From assembly GCF_001426245.1 (NCBI RefSeq), contig NZ_LMCM01000009.1, forward strand, positions 1-64,000: a stretch of DNA of 64,000 nt, read 5' to 3'. The stretch is from Phycicoccus sp. Root101 (GTDB taxonomy: Bacteria; Actinomycetota; Actinomycetes; Actinomycetales; Dermatophilaceae). The notes beneath the pieces are model-generated. The model was not told where the DNA came from and did no database searches. It worked only from the letters and a program-made list of their open reading frames with translations. Position 1 is the stretch's first letter. Each line of letters opens with the position of its first letter. Shown here one piece after another: positions 38,793 to 50,879 of the stretch. The position numbers and the translations under genes are program-made.

Positions 38793-40343
38793 TCAGCTGG
38801 CGAGAACCGACTGCGCAGCGTTGTGACCCGGTATGCCGCTGACGCCGCCACCGCGGCGAGCGCCGGCGCCCGCGATGCGCACCCTGGGGTGCCGGGTCTC
38901 GACGCCCCACGTGCCGACCTCGCTCGCCTGCTCGGCCCAGGGCCACTGCAGGGAGCGGTGGAAGATGTTGCCCCCCGGCAGCCCCAGGTCCGCCTCGAGC
39001 TCGACCGGGGTGCGGGCCTCCAGGCAGAACGCCCCGTCACCGTCCCGGAGCAGCACGTCCTGGATGGGCTCGGCCAGCACCGAGTTCAACGACTCCAGGG
39101 TGCGGGCCAGGGCGAGGTCCTTGGCGGCGTCGTGCTCCTCCGCACTGCCCCGGAAGAGGCGGGCAGGCAGGTGCAGGCCGAACAGCGTCAGCGTCTGGGC
39201 GTCGGTGGCGGCGAGCTCGGCACCGAGGATCGAACGGTCGGAGAGGCTGTGGCAGTAGATCTCGCACGGCGGCAGGTCGGGCACGCGCCCGGCCGCCGCC
39301 GCGGCATACGAGTCCTGGAGCTGGGTGTAGCCCTCGTTGATGTGGAAGGTCCCGGCGAACGCCCCGGTCGGGTCCACGGAGGAGTCGCGCAGGCGGGGCA
39401 GTCGTGAGAGCAGCATGTTGACCTTGAGCTGGGCCCCTTCGGGTTCGGCCTCCGTCTCGACGGGGTCTGCCCCCGCGGCCTCGAGCAGACGGTTGAGCAC
39501 CACCGGTGCGCAGGCCGCGTGGATGGTCGAGGCCGTCGCGGAGCCGCCGTCCCAGCGGACCTCCCCTTCGGGGTCGAGGGCGAGCACCCTTGTCCCCGTG
39601 CGGATCTCGGCACCGGCGGCGACGGCAGCGCGCGCGAGGCCGTCGGTGACGGCGCCCATCCCGCCGACCGGGACGTCCCAGTCGCCCGTGCCGCCACCGA
39701 TCAGGTGGTAGAGGAAGCAGACGTTCTGCCGCAGGTCGTCACCGCGCAGGTCGGCGAAGGTGCCGATGAGCGCGTCGGTGGCCACGATCCCGCGCACGGT
39801 GTCGTCGGTGAAGGTCGCCTCGAGCACCTCGCCGAGGGGACGGCGCACCAACGCCTGCCAGAGCTCGTCGTCGCCCACGAGGGCGGCCAGGTCGTCCTCG
39901 GTCCGCAGGGGTTCGAGGACCGTCGGGAAGACCTTCTCCGCGAGGCGCTGCACGCGACCGTAGAAGTCGTCCCAGGCGGTGTGCTCGCCGGCACCACCCG
40001 TGAGCGCGGCGAAGCCCGAGGCGGTCGCGCCCGGGTCGCCGTGGTCGACCAGCAGGCCGCGGGCGGGGTCGGCCGGCACAGGGGTGAAGGAGGAGTACCG
40101 GCGACGGATCAGCCGGACGTCGAGGTCGAGGTCGGTCATCACCTGCTTGGGCAGGAGCGAGACGAGGTAGGAGTACCGCGAGAGGCGGGCGTCCACGCCG
40201 GGGAAGGCCTGGGCAGACACGGCCGCGCCCCCCACGTGGTCGGCAGCCTCGAGCACGAGGACCTTTCGGCCGGCTCGGGCGAGGTAGGCGGCGGCGGTGA
40301 GCCCGTTGTGGCCGGCACCGATGACGACGTCGTCGTAGTTCAC
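38793..40343 (-). CDS. FAD-dependent oxidoreductase, phytoene-desaturase-like
   Basis: A 516-residue flavoprotein. VVIGAGHNGLTAAAYLARAG and KVLVLEAADHVGGAA make the FAD Rossmann motif. A conserved GGMGAVTDGLARAAVAAGA and a C-terminal GAGARRGGGVSGIPGHNAA complete the NAD(P)/FAD-dependent oxidoreductase pattern. No carotenoid genes are near, so the substrate is unknown. The GTG start follows TAGGCT by 7 bases, suggesting a leaderless mRNA. It is divergent from the next gene, 86 bp away. Confidence 0.85.
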   Translation of the reverse strand: MNYDDVVIGAGHNGLTAAAYLARAGRKVLVLEAADHVGGAAVSAQAFPGVDARLSRYSYLVSLLPKQVMTDLDLDVRLIRRRYSSFTPVPADPARGLLVDHGDPGATASGFAALTGGAGEHTAWDDFYGRVQRLAEKVFPTVLEPLRTEDDLAALVGDDELWQALVRRPLGEVLEATFTDDTVRGIVATDALIGTFADLRGDDLRQNVCFLYHLIGGGTGDWDVPVGGMGAVTDGLARAAVAAGAEIRTGTRVLALDPEGEVRWDGGSATASTIHAACAPVVLNRLLEAAGADPVETEAEPEGAQLKVNMLLSRLPRLRDSSVDPTGAFAGTFHINEGYTQLQDSYAAAAAGRVPDLPPCEIYCHSLSDRSILGAELAATDAQTLTLFGLHLPARLFRGSAEEHDAAKDLALARTLESLNSVLAEPIQDVLLRDGDGAFCLEARTPVELEADLGLPGGNIFHRSLQWPWAEQASEVGTWGVETRHPRVRIAGAGARRGGGVSGIPGHNAAQSVLAS

Positions 40344-40429
40344 GGCGCCGAGCCTACGGGCTGTCGAGCAGGCGGAGTCCGGCACCCGGTCCGCCCGGCC
40401 GCCCCTGCGTCAGGGCCTACGGTGGGACG

Positions 40430-40816
40430 GTGAGCCGCCCCTCGGGTCGACGCGACGAGACCACGCCGCCGGACGGCGACGCCCTGAGGGCCGCAGTGCG
40501 CCCGCGCGCCAGGCTGCCGGGACGCCGTCCGTCACGACGACCCGTGGAGGTCGACGGCGTGGATGCCTCGTTGCAGCCCCTCATCGACCGTGCCGTCACG
40601 GACCTGGCGGACCGGGTGGGGGTCCCACCGGACGAGGTGGTGGTGGAGGTTGCGGCATCGGTGACCTGGTCGGACAGCTCGTGCGGGTGCCCCCAGCCCG
40701 ACCGGTCGTATGCCCAGGGGCCGGTCGACGGGGCGTACGTCCGCCTCCGCGCGGGCGGACGGGTCTTCCACTTCCACGGCGGCGGAGGTCGCCCGATCTT
40801 CCTCTGCGACGGCTGA
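40430..40816 (+). CDS. conserved hypothetical small protein
   Basis: A 128-residue protein. The first 45 residues are Arg/Pro-rich. The rest resembles an actinobacterial family of unknown function recognisable by SSCGCPQPDRSYAQGPVDGA, YVRLRAGGRVFHFHGGGG and PIFLC; the three cysteines and two His could bind a metal. The GTG start lies 6 bases after TACGGT (40418-40423), with no Shine-Dalgarno, so a leaderless mRNA is likely. Confidence 0.72.
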   Translation: MSRPSGRRDETTPPDGDALRAAVRPRARLPGRRPSRRPVEVDGVDASLQPLIDRAVTDLADRVGVPPDEVVVEVAASVTWSDSSCGCPQPDRSYAQGPVDGAYVRLRAGGRVFHFHGGGGRPIFLCDG

Positions 40817-41025
40817 GCGGTCACCCCCGTACCCTCGGTCCGCCGCAGGTCGGGGTCGACCGCACCGTGGTCACGCAAGAAAGTGCAGCGGCGGGGGATG
40901 TGCTCGAACTCCTTCCGGGCATACATTCCGGCACGGGGCACGTGTGACCGTCCCGACGGCCCTTCGCGAGACCCCGCCACCTGTTGGCCGTGTCCGGTGG
41001 TGAGCCGGACGGGAGGAGTGTTGTC

Positions 41026-44000
41026 GTGAGGCGCATCATTGCAATGGCAGGGGCCGCGGCTGCGGCGCTGTGCATGGCCACGACACCGAGCTGGGCGGCG
41101 ACCGCGTCGCCCACGTCGGCGTCCCCGGCAAAGAGCTCGGTCGTACCGAGTGTCACCAAGAGCGCGACGGGCAGCTACATCGTCGTCATGAAGGCAGACC
41201 CGCTCGTGCGTTCGATGAAGGTCAAGGACCTGGGCACCCCCCGGGGACGGGAACGCAAGGCCGCTCTGCGGGCGACCCACGACGCGGTGCTCAAGCGCGC
41301 CGGTGTCTCCACCACCCAGAAGACCACCGACTACAGCAACGCCGTCAACGGGTTCGCCGTGCGCACCAGCCTTCGCAGCGCCGAGAAGATCGCCCGCGAC
41401 CCCGGCGTGGCGCTGGTCCTGCCGGACGAGCTGCGACAGCCCACGGCGGTCGCCAGCGACTCGCGGGGCCACGACGACGGGCGGGGCCTGTCCGTCAACG
41501 GCCTCAACAGGTTCCTCGGCCTGACCGGCAAGGGTGACGCCTATGCCCGGGGGATCACCGGCAAGGGCGTCCTCGTCGGGGTCATCGACACCGGCATCTG
41601 GCCCGAGCACCCCAGCTTCGCCGCCAGGCCGGGACTTCCCGCCGCACCGGTGTTCGACACCGCCGAGCGTTCCGCCTGCGCCTTCGGCAACACAGCCTGG
41701 AACCCCAACGACAAGCCCTTCGCCTGCAACAACAAGCTCGTCGGAGCACGCGAGTTCCTCGACACCTACAAGGCCAACCAGGGTCTCGAGGCGCACGAGT
41801 TCGACTCTGCCCGTGACAACGAGGGCCACGGCACCCACACGGCATCGACCGCCGCCGGCAACGGCAACGTCCGCGCCAGCATCTTCGGCGTCGGCAAGGG
41901 CGTCGTCTCGGGCATCGCCCCCGACGCCCAGGTGATCGCCTACAAGGCGCTCGGAGACCTCGGTGGCTTCACCTCCGACCTCGCGGACGCGATCGACCAG
42001 GCCGTCGCCGACGGCGTGGACGTCATCAACTACTCGATCGGTGGCGGCGCACAGACCGTCAGCGCCGACACCATCGCCTTCCTCTTCGCGGCGGACGCCG
42101 ACGTCTTCACCGCGGTGTCGGCCGGCAACTCCGGACCCGGTGCTGCGACGATCGGAGGTCCCGCAGACGTGCCGTGGGTGACCGGCGTCGGAGCCACGAC
42201 CTACCCGACCTTCTACAAGGGGGTCGTCAAGCTCGGCAACGGACGCAGCTACGTGGGCGGATCGGTGACCAGGGGAACGGCCAGGGCCGAGTTCGTCGAC
42301 GGCGCCCGCGCCGGATCTGCCGGCTCCGACCTCTGCCTCGCCGGCACCCTCGACCCCGCCAAGGTGACCGGCAAGATCGTGCTCTGCGGTCGCGGCACCA
42401 ACGGTCGGATCGAGAAGAGCTTCGAGGTCCAGCGCGCCGGCGGCATCGGCATGGTGCTCTACAACCAGAACGACGTGGACAACATCTTCACGGACAACTT
42501 CTTCGTCCCGACGGTGATGGTGGACAACTCCCCGGGCACCGCGATCCGCACCTGGGTGAACTCGACTGCGCACCCGGTCGGCAGCCTCGTCAACGGTGGC
42601 ATCAGCAAGGCTCCGTTCCCGACCCCGACGGTCGCGAGCTTCTCCAGCCGTGGCGAGAACCCCACGTCGGGCGACATCATCAAGCCCGACATCAGCGCGC
42701 CGGGTGTCCAGATCATGGCCGGCAACACGCCGTTCCCGTCGCCCGGCACCCAGCCGGCCGGTGAGCTCTTCCAGGCCATCGCCGGGACCTCGATGTCCGG
42801 GCCGGTCGTCGCGGGCTCCTACGCCCTGCTCAAGCAGGCGCACCCGGACTGGTCGGCCGCCGCCGCCAAGTCGGCCCTGATGACGACCGCCGACACCCGC
42901 GTCCGCGACAACGACCGCAGGACCCAGGCCGGGCCGTTCGCCATGGGCGCCGGTCTGGCCGTGGTCGGTGAGCCGGGCGAGAAGGGATCCGCGTTCCGAC
43001 CGGGACTGGTCTACGACGCCGGGTTCCTGGACTACCTCGGCTTCCTGTGCGCCGAGGGACCGGAGGCGTTCAGCAACCCGGATGCCACCTGTGCCAGCCT
43101 CCGGGCGGCGGGTGTCCCGACGGTGGCGTCCGACCTCAACTACGCCTCCATCGGCGCAGAGGCCGTCCCCGGAGCGACCACGGTCACCCGGACGGTCACC
43201 AACGTGTCCGGCAAGAAGGCCACGTTCACGGCCCGGTCGAGCGCCCCGCCCGGGTACTCGGTCAAGGTCACGCCGTCGACCCTGCGGCTCGCACCCGACG
43301 AGTCGGCGACGTTCACCGTCACCCTCACCAACGGGGGGCAGGCTCCGTCGGGCGAGTGGCGGTTCGGTTCGCTCACCTGGGCAGGCAGCGGGTATGCCGT
43401 GCGCAGCGCCATCGCGGTCAAGGGCGTGGACATCGCGACGCCGGCCACCGTCTCGGGCACGGGCACGTCAGGCACGGCATCGATCCCCGTGCAGTTCGGG
43501 CGGGCCGGCGCGTACACGGCCACCCCGCACGGGCTGGTGCCTGCGACGGACACCAACGGGACCATCGACCAGGATCCCGACCAGACGTACCCGAGTGCCG
43601 ACGACGGCTCGGGCGTCGACCAGATCCCCTTCACCGTGAGCGGCGTCAACCTCGCCCGGTGGTCACTGGTGCTCCCCGGCGCCACCGACCTCGACCTCTA
43701 CCTGCGTGGTCCTGACGGCAGCATCGTCGCCCAGAGCACCAACGGTGGGACCAACGAGGAGATCACCCTGGAGAACCCGGCTGACGGCACCTACACGATG
43801 GTGGTCCACGGCTGGGCCGTCGGGACGCCGGGCACGGCGTACGACCTGCGCAGCTGGCTGGTTCCTGACGCCACCGGCGGCAGCCTCCAGGTGACCTCGG
43901 GCAGTCCCGTGACCGCAACGGTCGGTGGCAGCACCACCGTCGGTCTGGCCTGGTCCGGCCTCACCGCCGGGACCGACTACCTGGGCACGGTCAGCCACGC

Positions 44001-44049
44001 CATCGGCGGAGTGGGGGTGGCCACGACCGTGGTGTCCGTGACGGGATGA
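41026..44049 (+). CDS. secreted S8 subtilisin-like serine protease
   Basis: A 1007-residue secreted protease. The GTG start (41026) follows GGAGGAG by 7-8 bases; residues 1-24 are a Sec signal peptide ending SWA. An I9 inhibitor propeptide follows (about 48-138). The catalytic triad is Asp188 ([13 protein letters not shown]), His268 ([10 protein letters not shown]) and Ser589 (AGTSMSGPV). A PA domain is inserted at about 420-500. C-terminal Fn3-like and PPC-like beta domains follow ([16 protein letters not shown]). The GIWPEHPSF and PA layout resembles the cucumisin/plant-type branch. Extracellular peptide scavenging is the likely role. Confidence 0.93.
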   Translation: MRRIIAMAGAAAAALCMATTPSWAATASPTSASPAKSSVVPSVTKSATGSYIVVMKADPLVRSMKVKDLGTPRGRERKAALRATHDAVLKRAGVSTTQKTTDYSNAVNGFAVRTSLRSAEKIARDPGVALVLPDELRQPTAVASDSRGHDDGRGLSVNGLNRFLGLTGKGDAYARGITGKGVLVGVIDTGIWPEHPSFAARPGLPAAPVFDTAERSACAFGNTAWNPNDKPFACNNKLVGAREFLDTYKANQGLEAHEFDSARDNEGHGTHTASTAAGNGNVRASIFGVGKGVVSGIAPDAQVIAYKALGDLGGFTSDLADAIDQAVADGVDVINYSIGGGAQTVSADTIAFLFAADADVFTAVSAGNSGPGAATIGGPADVPWVTGVGATTYPTFYKGVVKLGNGRSYVGGSVTRGTARAEFVDGARAGSAGSDLCLAGTLDPAKVTGKIVLCGRGTNGRIEKSFEVQRAGGIGMVLYNQNDVDNIFTDNFFVPTVMVDNSPGTAIRTWVNSTAHPVGSLVNGGISKAPFPTPTVASFSSRGENPTSGDIIKPDISAPGVQIMAGNTPFPSPGTQPAGELFQAIAGTSMSGPVVAGSYALLKQAHPDWSAAAAKSALMTTADTRVRDNDRRTQAGPFAMGAGLAVVGEPGEKGSAFRPGLVYDAGFLDYLGFLCAEGPEAFSNPDATCASLRAAGVPTVASDLNYASIGAEAVPGATTVTRTVTNVSGKKATFTARSSAPPGYSVKVTPSTLRLAPDESATFTVTLTNGGQAPSGEWRFGSLTWAGSGYAVRSAIAVKGVDIATPATVSGTGTSGTASIPVQFGRAGAYTATPHGLVPATDTNGTIDQDPDQTYPSADDGSGVDQIPFTVSGVNLARWSLVLPGATDLDLYLRGPDGSIVAQSTNGGTNEEITLENPADGTYTMVVHGWAVGTPGTAYDLRSWLVPDATGGSLQVTSGSPVTATVGGSTTVGLAWSGLTAGTDYLGTVSHAIGGVGVATTVVSVTG

Positions 44050-44090
44050 CCTGACCGGGCCACCTGGCGGTGGCCGACAGCACCAGCACG

Positions 44091-44124
44091 TGAGGCCCCG
44101 GGATCATTCGATCCCGGGGCCTCA
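44091..44124. terminator. bidirectional hairpin between two protease genes
   Basis: A perfect 15-bp inverted repeat (TGAGGCCCCGGGATC at 44091-44105, complement at 44110-44124) with an ATTC loop. It lies between the convergent subtilase (stop at 44049) and M6 protease (stop at 44152) and can end both transcripts. Confidence 0.85.
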
Positions 44125-44151
44125 CTGGAGCTGACGATCAGGTCAGAGCAC

Positions 44152-46479
44152 TCAGCGGTCGAAGCGGACCTTGAGCAGCATGTCCTGCGCGTTGTTCGTC
44201 GTCTTGGCCACCGTGATCTTGGTGCCCGAGCCGGCGACCTGGACCGAGTTCTGCGGGTTGTCCGCAGTCCAGTACTTCTTCTTGTCGAGGTCGTAGAACG
44301 TCGGGATCGCCTTGCTCGACTTGACCGTGGTCGGCACACCGTTCATGTGGAAGGTGACCGCGTCGGTCTTCTCCTGCCCGAAGGTGGCGTCGAACGGCTG
44401 ACGACGGTTGCCGAGCAGCGTGCCGTTCGGGAACTTGACCGGCAGGTAGCGCGCGTCCACCGGGAGCACCTGGCCGTGGCCGGGGTGCACGCTGGTGTTG
44501 TTGTCGCCGTACTGGCCGTCGACGTACGTCACGAGCAGGCCGTTCTGGTACGGGAAGCGCTCCACCCAGTCGGGACGGGTGTTGGACCAGCCGAAGTTGT
44601 ACGGGCCGGTCTTGAGGGTCTTGTCGTACCCGTTGTAGACGCGGTTCTCGGCGAGGTAGTAGTGCTGCACGACCTCGGAGGTCGAGCCACCCGTGCGCTT
44701 GAACCCGTTGGCGGTCCAACCGTTGTCACCGTTCTCGACGGTGTCCGTGAGGACGTTCGCACCGTCAGCGGTGACGGCGATGTCGTCGAGGAACGGGCCC
44801 TCGTAGTGCAGGCCACCGTCGGTGGCGTAGCGGAACCGGAAGGTGATGTTCTGGCCCGCGTACTTCGACAGGTCCCAGGTCTTCTGGGCCCACGGCGTCA
44901 GACCAGCGTTGCCGGCCGGGCCGTCGACGAGTCCGCCGACCTGCTCCCACGAGCCGCCACCGTTGGTCGACACCTCGGCGTAGAGGGCGTCGTAGTCCTG
45001 CTCGATGTTGTACTGCAGCCAGGCCGAGATCGACGCGGACTTCTTGCCGGTCAGGTCGATGGTCCGGGCCAGCGTGGAGTTGAGGCCGTCAGCCGAACCG
45101 CCCCACCACTCGAACGAACCGCTGTGCGGCTTGTTGTAGGTCGTGGTGACCGTCTTGTCCGGCAGGTTGACGAGCAGGGCCTGCGGCAGCTTGGCGTCGT
45201 CGCGGTCGGCCGGGCCGATCTTCACGTCGCGGTCGAAGCCGTGGTTGACCTGCTGGTAGTCCAGCCAGCCGAGCTGCAGCTTCTCCCAGGCGCCCATGTT
45301 GCCGGGCGTGGTGCCGATGGAGTCGGTGCCCTTGTTGAGCCACGAACCACCGGACATCAGCGTCCAGAAGCCGGTGCCGTTGTCGCCACCCGCGGTGTCG
45401 TACAGGTCCGGCAGACCGAGGTCGTGACCGAACTCGTGCGCGAACACACCGAGGCCACCGTTCTCCGGCTCGGTCGTGTAGTCACCGATCCACATGCCCG
45501 AGTTGCCGAGCGGCACACCGCCGAGCAGGTTTCCGGCGGGGCCGGTCTTGCCCTGGTTGTTCGAGTAGGCGTACCAGCGGTGCGACCAGATGGCGTCCTC
45601 GCCTTGGGCGCCGCCACCGGCTTCCTCGCCCTCACCGGCGTGGATGGCCTGGAAGTGGTCGATGTAGCCGTCGGGCTCGTTGAAGTTGCCGTCGCCGTCG
45701 TAGTCGTAGCGGTCGATCTTGTCGAACTGCGACAGGTAGGACTTGATCTGGGCGTCGGTCTTGCCCTGGGCCTTCTGGTCGTTGTACCAAGCGGTCGCGG
45801 TGTCGGCGATGAACGGCCAGTAACCCGCGGCGTCGCTCTGCTTGTTGCTGCCGTAGGCGGCCTCGTTGTAGGGCACGGAGACCCAGTTGGAGACGTCACC
45901 CTTGGCGAGGAAGCGACCGTTGGAGAGCTTGGTGTAGAAGTCCTTGAACGACTCGCCCTCGCCGAACATCATGTCCAGGTAGTGCTGGCGGTTGAAGTCC
46001 TTGGTCCAGTAGGTCGAGTTGTCGTCCGTCTTGCTGCCGTCCCACTTGCGGTCGGGGGCCGGGATCTGGTTGTGGACCGGGCCGGCGGTGCCACCGGTGG
46101 TCGTCTTGGTCTTGGAGCCGAAGTCGGCGAGGACAGTGAAGATGTCCTCCTCGCGGTTGACCGGCCACGAGACGTACTTGTCCTTGGCCGCCTTCGTACC
46201 GCGGGCCGCGGCGTTCTTGCTGCCCTTGACCTTGATGACGCGCTGGCCACCACGGGTCTCGGTGGTCGCCTCACCCTTGATGAGCTGGTTGACGGCCTCC
46301 TCGCGCAGGTCGCGCTGGGCGTCACCGAGCGGGTTCGGCAGGTCGTGCGGCCGGTTCGTGTAGTTCGGGTCCTTGGCCACCACCGGGGCAGGTTTTGCCT
46401 GCGCAGGGGCGGAAGCCACACTCATGGCGACGGCCGCGACGGCCACCCCCGAGAGAACGCTGACGTAACGTCTCTTCAC
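44152..46479 (-). CDS. secreted M6-family metalloprotease (immune inhibitor A-like)
   Basis: A 775-residue secreted zinc protease. Residues 1-28 form a Sec signal peptide ending APAQA. The catalytic zinc site is HEFGHDLGLPD with His348/His352. DYDGDGNFNEPDGYIDHF upstream looks calcium-binding. The region after about 440 (SGSFEWWGGSADGLNSTLAR) is a beta-rich domain typical of immune inhibitor A relatives. It ends without an anchor. Low proportion of codons ending in A/T and secreted context agree with neighbours. It is convergent to the subtilase. Confidence 0.93.
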   Translation of the reverse strand: MKRRYVSVLSGVAVAAVAMSVASAPAQAKPAPVVAKDPNYTNRPHDLPNPLGDAQRDLREEAVNQLIKGEATTETRGGQRVIKVKGSKNAAARGTKAAKDKYVSWPVNREEDIFTVLADFGSKTKTTTGGTAGPVHNQIPAPDRKWDGSKTDDNSTYWTKDFNRQHYLDMMFGEGESFKDFYTKLSNGRFLAKGDVSNWVSVPYNEAAYGSNKQSDAAGYWPFIADTATAWYNDQKAQGKTDAQIKSYLSQFDKIDRYDYDGDGNFNEPDGYIDHFQAIHAGEGEEAGGGAQGEDAIWSHRWYAYSNNQGKTGPAGNLLGGVPLGNSGMWIGDYTTEPENGGLGVFAHEFGHDLGLPDLYDTAGGDNGTGFWTLMSGGSWLNKGTDSIGTTPGNMGAWEKLQLGWLDYQQVNHGFDRDVKIGPADRDDAKLPQALLVNLPDKTVTTTYNKPHSGSFEWWGGSADGLNSTLARTIDLTGKKSASISAWLQYNIEQDYDALYAEVSTNGGGSWEQVGGLVDGPAGNAGLTPWAQKTWDLSKYAGQNITFRFRYATDGGLHYEGPFLDDIAVTADGANVLTDTVENGDNGWTANGFKRTGGSTSEVVQHYYLAENRVYNGYDKTLKTGPYNFGWSNTRPDWVERFPYQNGLLVTYVDGQYGDNNTSVHPGHGQVLPVDARYLPVKFPNGTLLGNRRQPFDATFGQEKTDAVTFHMNGVPTTVKSSKAIPTFYDLDKKKYWTADNPQNSVQVAGSGTKITVAKTTNNAQDMLLKVRFDR

Positions 46480-46635
46480 TGATCCTCCAATTGACGTTCA
46501 CCACGTGTGCACCTGGGTCCGGCACACACAAGGGCGAGCCAAACACGGGATCAGGTCTGGCGGATTGTCCGGATTGGTCAGGAAAGCGTAAAGAAATTCA
46601 CCCGTTCGGCCGATGGACGACGTGTTAACGAACAT

Positions 46636-46651
46636 GGTGACCCAGGTCACA
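46636..46651. promoter_or_regulatory. CRP/GlxR-like operator between the M6 protease and nadE
   Basis: GGTGACCCAGGTCACA contains GTGA-N6-TCAC, the CRP core. If nadE is leaderless with its start at 46690, the site is centred near -46. It is also about 157 bases upstream of the divergent M6 protease start, so either gene could be the target. Confidence 0.45.
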
Positions 46652-46676
46652 TCGCAGCGGCTGGACACGGGCTCCC

Positions 46677-46682
46677 TAGACT
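46677..46682 (+). promoter_or_regulatory. -10 element for leaderless nadE
   Basis: TAGACT lies 7 bases before the nadE GTG at 46690. No Shine-Dalgarno fits. It is identical in sequence and spacing to the hisD and map elements. Confidence 0.6.
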
Positions 46683-46689
46683 CTCGCCC

Positions 46690-48771
<2,082 letters not shown>

Positions 48772-48798
48772 GTCGGTGCCCGCACCCGCTGCCCTGCA

Positions 48799-48804
48799 TA
48801 GGAT
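48799..48804 (+). promoter_or_regulatory. -10 element for leaderless panB
   Basis: TAGGAT lies 6 bases before the panB ATG, 27 bases after the nadE stop. panB therefore probably has its own leaderless transcript. Confidence 0.55.
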
Positions 48805-48810
48805 GCGGGC

Positions 48811-49689
48811 ATGAGCGACCAGCCCACCTCCCCCACGGCCTCCTCCGAGGTCACCGCTCCCTACGGCACCGGGGTGCAGGCCGCGCCCCAGCGGCGAGTG
48901 CGCATCCCGCACCTGCAGGCCATGAAGGTGCGCGGCGAGAAGTGGGCGATGCTCACCGCCTACGACATGTACTCCGCCGAGATCTTCGACGAGGCCGGCA
49001 TCCCGGTGCTGCTCGTCGGCGACTCGGCCGGCAACAACGTGTACGGGTTCGAGACGACCGTGCCCGTCACCGTCGACCACCTCGTGCCCCTCGTGCGTGC
49101 GGTCACCTCGGCGGCCCGACGCGCCATGGTCGTCGCGGACCTGCCGTTCGGCTCCTACCAGGCCAGCCCCCAGCAGGCCCTCGCCACCGCGACGCGGTTC
49201 ATGAAGGAGGGCATGGCGCACGCCGTGAAGCTCGAGGGCGGTGCGCCCATGGTTCCCGAGGTCGAGCTGCTCGTCCGGGCGGGCATCCCCGTCATGGGGC
49301 ACATCGGGTTCACCCCGCAGAGTGAGCACGTCCTGGGTGGTTACAAGGTGCAGGGCCGCGGTGACACCGCCGACCGGCTCGTCGAGGACGCGCTGGCCCT
49401 GCAGGAGGCCGGGTGCTTCGCCGTCGTCATGGAGATGGTGCCGGCGCCGCTGGCCGCCCGCGTCACCGAGGTCCTGTCGATCCCCACGATCGGGATCGGT
49501 GCCGGGCCGGAGTGCGACGCGCAGGTCCTGGTCTGGCAGGACATGGCCGGCCTCCGGGGCGGCAAGGCACCCCGGTTCGTCAAGAAGTACGCCGACCTCC
49601 GGGGCGAGCTCGGCCGCGCTGCCGCCGCGTATGCCGCGGACGTCGCCACCGGGGCGTTCCCGGCGGCGGAGCACTCCTTCTCCGAGTAG
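48811..49689 (+). CDS. panB: 3-methyl-2-oxobutanoate hydroxymethyltransferase
   Basis: A 292-residue enzyme for the first committed step of pantothenate synthesis (ketopantoate from ketoisovalerate and methylene-THF). [65 protein letters not shown] and [19 protein letters not shown] are family motifs with the metal ligands Asp and Glu. A 30-residue polar N-terminal extension precedes the barrel. panC/panD are not in the window. Confidence 0.97.
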   Translation: MSDQPTSPTASSEVTAPYGTGVQAAPQRRVRIPHLQAMKVRGEKWAMLTAYDMYSAEIFDEAGIPVLLVGDSAGNNVYGFETTVPVTVDHLVPLVRAVTSAARRAMVVADLPFGSYQASPQQALATATRFMKEGMAHAVKLEGGAPMVPEVELLVRAGIPVMGHIGFTPQSEHVLGGYKVQGRGDTADRLVEDALALQEAGCFAVVMEMVPAPLAARVTEVLSIPTIGIGAGPECDAQVLVWQDMAGLRGGKAPRFVKKYADLRGELGRAAAAYAADVATGAFPAAEHSFSE

Positions 49690-49820
49690 GCACCGGCGCT
49701 GCTGCCGGGTGGATCCGCGAAAGATCGCGCAACGGTAGGAGCCGAGGAGCGCCCTGCGCGGCTAGCGTCCCTCCGAGGACCCGGACCGGGTCCGCCCCAC
49801 CTCGTCATCGGAGGACCTTC

Positions 49821-50879
49821 GTGACCCCTCACCGACGCACCACGACCCTGGCCGCACTCGGCGTGACCGCCCTCGCCCTCTGCCTCGCTGCCGGACCGGC
49901 CCAGGCGACCAGGGCCGCGAGCACCACGACCGGGTCCGGCTCGGTCTTCATGGTCAACCCCGTGCAGTCCTCCGGCGACCAGTCGCTCACCGACCAGAAG
50001 GACTCGGACGCGGCCGTCCCGGCGTCGGCCTACGCGAAGGTCGCCCTGCGCAACCTCGACGGCTCGGGCTACCTGCGCGGGTCCTGGGTGACGGTCCAGT
50101 CGGCCACGGGGACCCCTGCCTACAGCGCCACCAACACGTTCACCTACACCCGGCACCAGGACCAGTTCGAGCAGGTGATGGCCTACTTCTGGGTGAACCA
50201 GGCGCAGGAGTACCTGCAGTCGCTCGGGTTCGGGTCGACGTTGCCGGGCATCGTGCACCAGTCGTTCGACGTGAAGGTGGACCAGTACGGCGGCGACAAC
50301 TCCTACCAGACCGACAAGCCCTACCGGGTGCGGCTGGGCAAGGGGGGCGTCGACGACGCTGAGGACGCCGAGGTGATCGTCCACGAGTACGGCCACGCCG
50401 TGCACGCCTCCCAGGTCCCCGGCTACGGCACCAGCGAGGAGGCCGGGGCGATCGGTGAGTCCTTCGGCGACTACCTCGCCGTGTCGGTCGGGCTGGCCGC
50501 GGCGAAGCAGTACGGGTGGCCGGTCAGGGCCGAGGAGGCCTGCCCGATGGACTGGGACTCGACCTCGTACACGGGCGCACCCCACTGCATCCGCCGGTTC
50601 GACCTGGGCCTCACGGTCGCCGACAAGCAGGGCGAGGTCCACTACGACGGCCAGATCTGGAGCCAGGCGCTCTGGGAGATCCGCAAGGGCTACCAGGCGA
50701 TGGGGAAGACCAGTGCGGCCTGGGACCGCACCCTGGTCAACAGCCAGTTCTCCTACGCCCCCGGCACGAGCTTCTCCGCAGCCGCGAAGGCCACGTATGC
50801 CGAGGCCCTCGCCAAGGACGGCGCAGCCGCTGCGGCCCTGGTGAAGGACCGGTTCGCCGCTCGCGGCATCAGGTTCTAG
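49821..50879 (+). CDS. secreted HExxH metallopeptidase, M36/fungalysin-like
   Basis: A 352-residue secreted protein. Residues 1-30 are a Sec signal peptide (LCLAAGPAQA). A gluzincin zinc site is visible: VHEYGHAVH (His188, Glu189, His192) and a third ligand Glu213 in GAIGESFGDYLAV. This helix pair resembles fungalysin (M36) peptidases. The protein is shorter than classical M36 enzymes and lacks the FTP propeptide. The GTG has GGAGGA five bases upstream. It is convergent with the M20 gene, overlapping it by 11 bases. Confidence 0.8.
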   Translation: MTPHRRTTTLAALGVTALALCLAAGPAQATRAASTTTGSGSVFMVNPVQSSGDQSLTDQKDSDAAVPASAYAKVALRNLDGSGYLRGSWVTVQSATGTPAYSATNTFTYTRHQDQFEQVMAYFWVNQAQEYLQSLGFGSTLPGIVHQSFDVKVDQYGGDNSYQTDKPYRVRLGKGGVDDAEDAEVIVHEYGHAVHASQVPGYGTSEEAGAIGESFGDYLAVSVGLAAAKQYGWPVRAEEACPMDWDSTSYTGAPHCIRRFDLGLTVADKQGEVHYDGQIWSQALWEIRKGYQAMGKTSAAWDRTLVNSQFSYAPGTSFSAAAKATYAEALAKDGAAAAALVKDRFAARGIRF

